Below are positions 58,672 through 64,000 of a stretch of 64,000 nt of DNA, piece after piece. The position numbers were made by a program, and so were the translations under genes. The notes under the pieces were generated by a model. The model saw nothing but the letters and a program-made list of their open reading frames with translations. It ran no database searches and was not told where the DNA came from. The DNA comes from Microbacterium aerolatum (GTDB lineage Bacteria; Actinomycetota; Actinomycetes; Actinomycetales; Microbacteriaceae), in assembly GCF_007988825.1 (NCBI RefSeq), contig NZ_BJUW01000011.1:1-64000 (forward strand). The letters are read 5' to 3'. Numbering within the stretch: position 1 is the stretch's first letter; each line of letters opens with the position of its first letter.

Positions 58672-58962
58672 TCACTGCCGGAACAGGCTGGCAGAGTACT
58701 GATCAGCGTCCGAGTACTGCGTCGCGGCGGACCCGAGCGCGACGCCGATCGAATCCAGCACCTGTTCCACGTGCAGCTGCGCCGCGGCCCACTGATCGTT
58801 GCAGCCCTGGAACGCCGCGGATGCGGCGCCGGTCCAGGAGGACTGCAGCTGCGTGAGCTGCGCCTTCAGCGCCTGCGATTCGCTGCGCAGCCGCTCGATC
58901 GTGCCTCTGGTCGCACCGTGTGCGGCGAATACGGCCTCGGTGTCGACGGTGTAGACGGACAT
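58672..58962 (-). CDS. WXG100-family (ESAT-6-like) secreted protein
   Basis: The 96-residue helical-hairpin protein has the SSWTGAASAAFQG turn with the WxG motif between two helices, as in type VII secretion substrates. It has no partner gene and no ESX components near by. ATG 58962 follows GAGGAG. It may be secreted through a type VII system coded elsewhere. Its role is unknown. Confidence 0.85.
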   Translation of the reverse strand: MSVYTVDTEAVFAAHGATRGTIERLRSESQALKAQLTQLQSSWTGAASAAFQGCNDQWAAAQLHVEQVLDSIGVALGSAATQYSDADQYSASLFRQ

Positions 58963-59073
58963 GGGGACTCCTCTCGTCGGAGTTCACACGTTAGGCGGCG
59001 CCGCCGGCTCCCGAACCGCACGGAACCGGCATCCGTGGACGACGCCGGAGATTCCCGATCCGTGCAGAACGGG

Positions 59074-60771
59074 TCACATGTCGTCGAGGTCGATCCGCTC
59101 GAGCGGCTGAGTCTCCTCGAGCAGATGCTCCGGCGTCGCCTGCGCCGGTGCCAGCGGAAGAGTCACGGTGAAGGTCGCGCCGCCGCCGGGGGTCTCATCC
59201 ACCCGTACCTTGCCGTGCAGAGCCGTGACGATCGAGGCGACGATCGCCAGTCCCAGGCCGGATCCGCCGGTCTCACGAGCGCGAGAGGTGTCTGCCCGCC
59301 AGAAGCGTTCGAAGATCTGCTCCCGGATCTGCGGCGGGATGCCCTCCCCGTGATCGACCACCGAGATGCTGCCGGTGCCCGCCGCCCGATCCGAATCGAC
59401 GACGAGTTCGATCGGCGCTTCGTCCGTGGAGAAGCGTCGTGCATTGCCGAGCAGATTCGCGACGACCTGGCGCACCTTGTTCTCGTCGCCGAGGACGATC
59501 GGCGGCGTGCGGACGGGGGTGTCCTCCGCCTCGCTGAAGTCGATCTGGGGCATCTGTTCTGTGTTGCGCGACCGGCGGCGCAACCGGGCGAGCGCACTCG
59601 GCCGGGGTTTGGCTGCCGGAGCCTTCAGCGCCGGCAGCGTCGGCATCGGACGCGTCATGGGGGCGGCTTCCGCCGTGCGGTCGATGACCGTGATCGTGCG
59701 CCCGGGGGCTGCAGCGCGCACGTCCAATGCGGCGTCACGCGCGATCGGCCGCAGATCCAGCGGCACGAGGTGCAGCTCGGGTTCTTCGTCGAGCCGTGCG
59801 AGATCGAGCAGATCCTCGACGAGCACGCCCATCCGGATCGCCTCCTTCTCGATGCGCTCCATCGCCCGTGCGGTGTCCTCCTCGCCGCGGATGGCGCCGA
59901 TCCGGTACAGCTCGGCGTATCCGCGCACGCTCACCAGGGGAGTGCGCAGCTCGTGGCTCGCGTCGCCGATGAACCGTCGCATGTGCTGCACGGTCCTGTC
60001 GCGCTGCGCGAGTGAGCGATCGATGCGCTCGAGCATCGTGTTGATCGCGAAGTTGAGCCGGCCGACCTCTGTGCTGGGTTCGAGGTCGGTGAGGCGCTGG
60101 CTGAAATCGCCGGAGGCGATGAGCATGGCTGTCGATTCGACCTGGCCGAGGCGGCGGAACGTGAGTGTCACCAGACCCCGGGTGAGCAGGGCCGCCACCA
60201 GGATCGTGACCAGGGCGACCGTCGTGTACACGGCCAGGTACTGGCTGATGACGGTGTCGGCCTCTTCCAGCGGCAGCGCGACGAACTGCGTGTAGAGGGT
60301 GCCGTCGTCGCCCGGCACCACCGCGACGGCGCCGTGGAAGTCGCGGCCGTCCGCACTGCTGAGCGGGATGGTCTGTCCCTCCAGTGCGTGCGCCTGGTCG
60401 AGGGCGAGCGAGGAGTGGAACGCGGGCGCGGATGCGCCGGTCGCCCCTCCGGCCTGTGCGAGGAAGGAGCCGTCGGCCGCGTACACGGCGAAGCTGTAGT
60501 CGGCGGAGCGCGGGGCGCTCTCGGACATCACGAGTCGCTGCGTGCCGTCGACGGTCTCGACGTCGAACCACCGGCTGACCAGATCGCTGGCGGCGAGAGA
60601 GGGCAGCTGCGCGTCGATGTTCCGGATCAGCGAATCGCGCAGCAGCGGCACAGTGCCGATACCGGCGGCCACGAGTCCGAGCGCGAGTACGGCGACGGTG
60701 ACACCGGTGACCTTGGCGCGCAGGCTGATGCGTCGCCACCAGCTGGTGACCGCGTCAGGCTTCTGCGCCAT
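59074..60771 (-). CDS. Two-component sensor histidine kinase
   Basis: This 565-residue kinase has two membrane helices (about 15-40 and 180-205) enclosing an outer sensor, a HAMP, the HisKA box IGDASHELRTPLVSVRGYAE (His273), and HATPase motifs including LGNARRFSTDE (N box), VVDHGEGIP and GGSGLGLAIVAS. About 55 extra residues, Pro/Arg/Ala-rich, lie between the first HATPase strand (PGRTITVIDRTAE) and the N box, which is unusual. It is downstream of, and transcribed with, the response regulator. Ligand unknown; similar to mycobacterial TcrY. Confidence 0.9.
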   Translation of the reverse strand: MAQKPDAVTSWWRRISLRAKVTGVTVAVLALGLVAAGIGTVPLLRDSLIRNIDAQLPSLAASDLVSRWFDVETVDGTQRLVMSESAPRSADYSFAVYAADGSFLAQAGGATGASAPAFHSSLALDQAHALEGQTIPLSSADGRDFHGAVAVVPGDDGTLYTQFVALPLEEADTVISQYLAVYTTVALVTILVAALLTRGLVTLTFRRLGQVESTAMLIASGDFSQRLTDLEPSTEVGRLNFAINTMLERIDRSLAQRDRTVQHMRRFIGDASHELRTPLVSVRGYAELYRIGAIRGEEDTARAMERIEKEAIRMGVLVEDLLDLARLDEEPELHLVPLDLRPIARDAALDVRAAAPGRTITVIDRTAEAAPMTRPMPTLPALKAPAAKPRPSALARLRRRSRNTEQMPQIDFSEAEDTPVRTPPIVLGDENKVRQVVANLLGNARRFSTDEAPIELVVDSDRAAGTGSISVVDHGEGIPPQIREQIFERFWRADTSRARETGGSGLGLAIVASIVTALHGKVRVDETPGGGATFTVTLPLAPAQATPEHLLEETQPLERIDLDDM

Positions 60772-60789
60772 GCGCGCTCCCTTCGCGGA

Positions 60790-61476
60790 CTACTTGCCCA
60801 CCTTGAGCATGTAGCCGAAGCCGCGCTTGGTCTGGATGACCGACTCCTCGGTGAACGGGTCGATCTTGCGCCGCAGGTACGAGATGTAGCTCTCGACGAT
60901 GCCGGCATCGCCGTTGAAGTCGTACTCCCAGACGTGATCGAGGATCTGGGCCTTCGAGAGCACACGGTTGGGGTTGAGCATCAGGTAGCGCAGCAGCTTG
61001 AACTCGGTCGGGCTGAGCTCGATCGGCTCCTTGCCGACGAAGACGTCGTGGGTGTCCTGGTCCATCGAGAGCTCGCCGGCACGAATGATGGACTCCTCGT
61101 CGGCCTGCATCGTGCGCCGCAGGATGGCCTGCGCGCGGGCGACGATCTCGTCGAGCGCGAACGGCTTGGTGACGTAGTCGTCGCCTCCGGCGTTCAGCCC
61201 CTCGATCTTGTCCTGCGTGTCATCCTTCGCCGTGAGGAAGAGGATCGGGGCGGTGAATCCCGCGCCGCGCAGACGCTTGGTGACGCTGAACCCGTTCATG
61301 TCGGGCAGCATCACGTCGAGGATGATGAGGTCGGGCTCCTCCTCGAGCACGGCGGAAATGGTGGCCGCGCCGTTCGCGACGGTCTTGACCTGGTACCCGG
61401 CGAAGCTCAGACCGGTGGACAGCAGGTCACGGATGTTCGGCTCGTCATCGACGACCAGGATGCGTGCATCAGTCAT
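60790..61476 (-). CDS. OmpR-family response regulator of the adjacent kinase
   Basis: This 228-residue regulator has the receiver Asp54 in LIILDVMLPDMNG, Lys in YVTKPFALDEI, and a winged-helix DNA domain (IELSPTEFKLLRYLMLNPNR, EYDFNGDAGIVESYISYLRRK). It is close to the TcrA/PrrA group. CATAAT on the minus strand lies six bases before the ATG, so it is leaderless. The kinase gene follows 18 bp after its stop. Confidence 0.93.
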   Translation of the reverse strand: MTDARILVVDDEPNIRDLLSTGLSFAGYQVKTVANGAATISAVLEEEPDLIILDVMLPDMNGFSVTKRLRGAGFTAPILFLTAKDDTQDKIEGLNAGGDDYVTKPFALDEIVARAQAILRRTMQADEESIIRAGELSMDQDTHDVFVGKEPIELSPTEFKLLRYLMLNPNRVLSKAQILDHVWEYDFNGDAGIVESYISYLRRKIDPFTEESVIQTKRGFGYMLKVGK

Positions 61477-61494
61477 GACCCCATTATGGTGACT

Positions 61495-62067
61495 TCAGCC
61501 ATGCGGCGGCTGATCATCTTGCGGAGCGCCCGGATTGTCGCCCACGGCGGATGCTACGGCGAGGGCGATCGCCGCGGACACGGATGCTGCCGGATCGACG
61601 GTCAGGCGATGCAGCAGCAGTCCGTCGCATGTCGCCATCACGAAGCGGGTGTGCTGCTCGGCCGCGTCCCCGCCGAGGGCGAACAGGGTCGTCCCGATCC
61701 AGCTCTCGAAACCGCGTCGCTGCGCGTGCAGGGGAGCCGCGGCATCCGGGTCCGCCTCCAGGAACAGGGCGTACCGGGCGCGAGTGCGCGTCGCGTAGGC
61801 ACCGGACTGCAGCTCGACCATGCTCGTCAGCGCGGATGCCAGTTCAGCCGCCGTGCGGATCTCGGGGATGCCGGCGTCGGCGCGCTCCTGCTCGGCGATC
61901 CAGGTGATGACACCGGCGACCAGCGCCGCCCTGGTGCGGAAGTGATTCGACGTCGATCCGCGGGGGAGGCCGGCCGCGGCATCCACCCGTGCGTGGGTCA
62001 GCGCGCGAACGCCGTCGCTGCCGACCACATCGATCGCGGCATCCAGCGCGCGCAGACGGGTGCTCAT
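61495..62067 (-). CDS. TetR-family repressor next to the hydrolase
   Basis: This 190-residue TetR protein begins MSTRLRALDAAIDVVGSDGV and has a helix-turn-helix ending PRGSTSNHFRTRAALVAGV. The C-terminal ligand domain is typical. TAGGAT on the minus strand (62079-62074) is six bases before the ATG. A 36-bp palindrome between it and the divergent alpha/beta hydrolase covers both promoters, so it probably represses the hydrolase and itself. Confidence 0.9.
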   Translation of the reverse strand: MSTRLRALDAAIDVVGSDGVRALTHARVDAAAGLPRGSTSNHFRTRAALVAGVITWIAEQERADAGIPEIRTAAELASALTSMVELQSGAYATRTRARYALFLEADPDAAAPLHAQRRGFESWIGTTLFALGGDAAEQHTRFVMATCDGLLLHRLTVDPAASVSAAIALAVASAVGDNPGAPQDDQPPHG

Positions 62068-62087
62068 GACGTGATCCTAGCGGGCAG

Positions 62088-62123
62088 ACTACTTCTCTAG
62101 TGACATAACACTATGAACGTAGT
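62088..62123. promoter_or_regulatory. 36-bp operator between tetR and the hydrolase
   Basis: The layout is ACTAC-N5-TAGTG-N6-CACTA-N5-GTAGT, fully symmetric. It lies across the hydrolase promoter: GTGACA (62100-62105), 17 bases, TAAAAT (62123-62128). It also covers the -35 zone of tetR. Confidence 0.85.
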
Positions 62124-62170
62124 AAAATCGAGGCCACGAGGGGACAGCACAACGAAGTGGAGGTCTCACG

Positions 62171-63076
62171 ATGAACGCATTCGCACCCCGCGGCGAACCG
62201 ACCGGCACGACGACCTGGTCGCCGCCGCTGCCGGACGCACCCGGATTCGAGCACTCGATGATCGAGACGCCAGGGCTGCGCACGCACGTGGCGTCCATCG
62301 GCGAGGGCGATCCGGTGGTGATGCTGCACGGGTTCCCGCAGCACTGGTGGGAGTGGCGCCGGGTCGCTCCTGTGATCGCCGCGGAAGGCCACCGCGTGAT
62401 CTGTCCCGATCTGCGAGGTTCGGGGTGGACGTACGCGGCTAACCCCGGATTCGGTCCGGAGACGCAGATGGTCGATGTCGTGGCCGTCCTCGACGCACTC
62501 GGCGTGGAGCGCGCGCATTTCCTGTGCCACGACATGGGAGCGATCTCCGGAATGCAGCTGTCCTACCGGCATCCGGAACGCGTGCGCACGATGGTGCAGC
62601 TGTCCGTGCCGCCGGGTTTCATGGAGTTCACGCCCAAGATCATGCCGGCTTTCGCCCACATGCCCGCGCTGATCATGCACCGCGAGGGCAGATCGCTGCG
62701 CGGCCTGTTCGGACCGCGTTACGCCGCCCGACCGATGAGCGATGCGACCGTGGATGCGTACCTCGCAGTGCACGGGCGTCCGGAGGTCGCTCGAAGCGTC
62801 GCCTCGATGTACCGCGGAATGGTCGTTCCGATGTCGATGCGACTCATGACCGGCGTGTACAAGCGCATGCGACTGCTCCCGCCCACACTGGTCGTCTTCG
62901 GCCGCGCCGACGGTCCGTTCGCCGAGCCGACCGCCCGGCGCATCTGTCGCAACAGCGACGCGCACGCCGACCGGTTCGAGCTGGCGTTCGTGGAGGACGC
63001 GGCGCACTTCGTCGTCGACGACGCACCGGATGCCGTCACCGCACTCGCTCTCGACTGGTTCGCGAGCGAGGGGTAG
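62171..63076 (+). CDS. Alpha/beta hydrolase (epoxide hydrolase / haloacetate dehalogenase type)
   Basis: The 301-residue enzyme has the oxyanion HGFPQHWWEW, the nucleophile elbow CHDMGAISG with Asp121 (not Ser), and a C-terminal His in DAAHFVVDD. The Asp nucleophile points to epoxide hydrolase or dehalogenase chemistry; the true substrate is unknown. GGAGG precedes the ATG. It is controlled by a TetR operator, so it may detoxify a compound that the TetR senses. Confidence 0.88.
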   Translation: MNAFAPRGEPTGTTTWSPPLPDAPGFEHSMIETPGLRTHVASIGEGDPVVMLHGFPQHWWEWRRVAPVIAAEGHRVICPDLRGSGWTYAANPGFGPETQMVDVVAVLDALGVERAHFLCHDMGAISGMQLSYRHPERVRTMVQLSVPPGFMEFTPKIMPAFAHMPALIMHREGRSLRGLFGPRYAARPMSDATVDAYLAVHGRPEVARSVASMYRGMVVPMSMRLMTGVYKRMRLLPPTLVVFGRADGPFAEPTARRICRNSDAHADRFELAFVEDAAHFVVDDAPDAVTALALDWFASEG

Positions 63077-63080
63077 GGGG

Positions 63081-64000
63081 TCAGGCGGCTAGGGCGTCGG
63101 CGTCCAAGATTGTGTAGCTGTAGCCCTGTTCGGCGAGGAAGCGCTGGCGGTTCTGCGCGTAGTCCTGGTCGACCGTGTCGCGGGCGATGAGCGTGTAGAA
63201 GCTCGCCGTGTGGCCGGACTGCTTCGGCCGCAGCAGGCGTCCGAGGCGCTGGGCCTCCTCCTGCCTGGATCCGAACGACCCCGACACCTGGATCGCCACG
63301 GAGGCCTCCGGCAGGTCGATGGAGAAGTTCGCCACCTTCGAGACCACGAGCAGCTCGATCTCGCCCTCGCGGAACTGCCGGTACAACTCCTCGCGCTCGT
63401 CGACCGGCGTCGCGCCGGTGATCTGCGGAGCGTCCAGTGCGTCCGAGAGCGTCTCGAGCTGGTCGAGGTACTGACCGATCACGAGGATGCGCTCGCCGGG
63501 GTGCTTGGCGATCAGCTCGCGCACGGCGTCGATCTTCGCGGGAGCGGATGCCGCGAGCCGATACCGCTCGTCGTCGGTGGCCGCGGCGTACTCCAGCCGG
63601 TCGTCCGCCGGGAGGTCGACTCGGACCTCATAGCAGGCGGCTGGGGAGATGAACCCCTGCGCCTCGATCTGCTTCCACGGCGCGTCGAACCGCTTGGGGC
63701 CGATGAGGCTGAAGACGTCGCCTTCCCGGCCGTCCTCGCGCACGAGGGTCGCGGTGAGGCCGATGCGGCGGCGGGCCTGCAGGTCGGCGGTGAGCTTGAA
63801 CACGGGGGCCGGCAGCAGATGCACCTCGTCGTAGACGATGAGGCCCCAGTCCAGGGCGTCCAGCAGCGCCAGGTGGGCGTACTCGCCCTTCCGCTTCGCC
63901 GTGAGGATCTGGTAGGTGGCGATCGTGACCGGCTTGATCTCCTTGGACTGGCCGGAGTACTCGCCGATCTCCTCAGGGGTGAGCGATGTGCGCTTGAGCA
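63081..64000 (-). CDS. XPB-type DNA repair helicase, partial (5' end outside window)
   Basis: About 306 codons of the C-terminal part are visible. The DEAH-like box IVYDEVHLLPAPVF (near 63820), GLTATLVREDG, and the second helicase domain (KVANFSIDLPEASVAIQVSG, RQEEAQRLGRLLRPKQSGHT) are present, matching bacterial XPB helicases. It continues past the window edge upstream. It converges on the hydrolase, 4 bp from its stop. Confidence 0.93.
   Translation of the reverse strand, partial: LKRTSLTPEEIGEYSGQSKEIKPVTIATYQILTAKRKGEYAHLALLDALDWGLIVYDEVHLLPAPVFKLTADLQARRRIGLTATLVREDGREGDVFSLIGPKRFDAPWKQIEAQGFISPAACYEVRVDLPADDRLEYAAATDDERYRLAASAPAKIDAVRELIAKHPGERILVIGQYLDQLETLSDALDAPQITGATPVDEREELYRQFREGEIELLVVSKVANFSIDLPEASVAIQVSGSFGSRQEEAQRLGRLLRPKQSGHTASFYTLIARDTVDQDYAQNRQRFLAEQGYSYTILDADALAA

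Overview
The window is one contiguous piece of a high-GC actinobacterial chromosome and fits Microbacterium or a close relative in Microbacteriaceae. The reasons are GC near 70 percent, a CarD / fused IspDF / CysS / RlmB row, a Flp-type tad cluster in front of topA, a GlnR-type regulator, DipZ with SigK/RskA, and many genes whose start codon lies exactly six bases after a TANNNT box (leaderless mRNAs). This placement is inference from gene families and layout. I see no rRNA operon, insertion sequence, phage gene or CRISPR array. There are three tRNAs.

Layout: 0-6 kb, a partial secreted protein, a TetR regulator, acetyl-CoA synthetase and a compact tad pilus cluster. 6-12.6 kb, topA, tmk, holB and a lipoprotein peptidase. 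12.7-18 kb, two tRNAs, nicotinamidase, and small enzyme and regulator genes. 18-22 kb, a fasciclin lipoprotein divergent from dipZ-sigK-rskA, with two look-alike SigK promoters between them. 22.7-24.9 kb, pabC, then a DUF559 nuclease-like gene bracketed by two direct copies of an 86-bp palindromic element. 24.9-40 kb, phosphate and nitrogen control: pstSCAB under a PHO box, mutT1, ppk, glnR, phoU and senX3-regX3 under another PHO-box array, with a few housekeeping genes between. 40-48.5 kb, carD, ispDF, cysS, rlmB, a DUF4032 protein and an orphan MsiK-like sugar ATPase. 48.7-56 kb, a DsbA-like protein that has lost its cysteines, a Ser/Thr kinase, a tyrosine phosphatase, SRAP, a DMT transporter, a nitroreductase and MsrB. 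56-64 kb, DUF3263, LytR_C, CIRCE-groEL, an orphan WXG100 protein, a second two-component system, a TetR / alpha-beta hydrolase pair with a clear shared operator, and the 3' part of an XPB-type helicase.

How parts work together: SenX3-RegX3, PhoU and PstSCAB form the phosphate-sensing circuit, and both of its promoter regions carry 11-bp PHO repeats. SigK held by membrane-bound RskA probably drives the fasciclin/DipZ promoters. The tad genes probably build a Flp-like pilus. The most unusual items are the DUF559 gene with its flanking palindromes, a second unrelated 65-bp palindrome family present twice, the cysteine-less DsbA, a possible ATC start for the tyrosine phosphatase, and a strong context bias for GGATGCC/GGCATCC.
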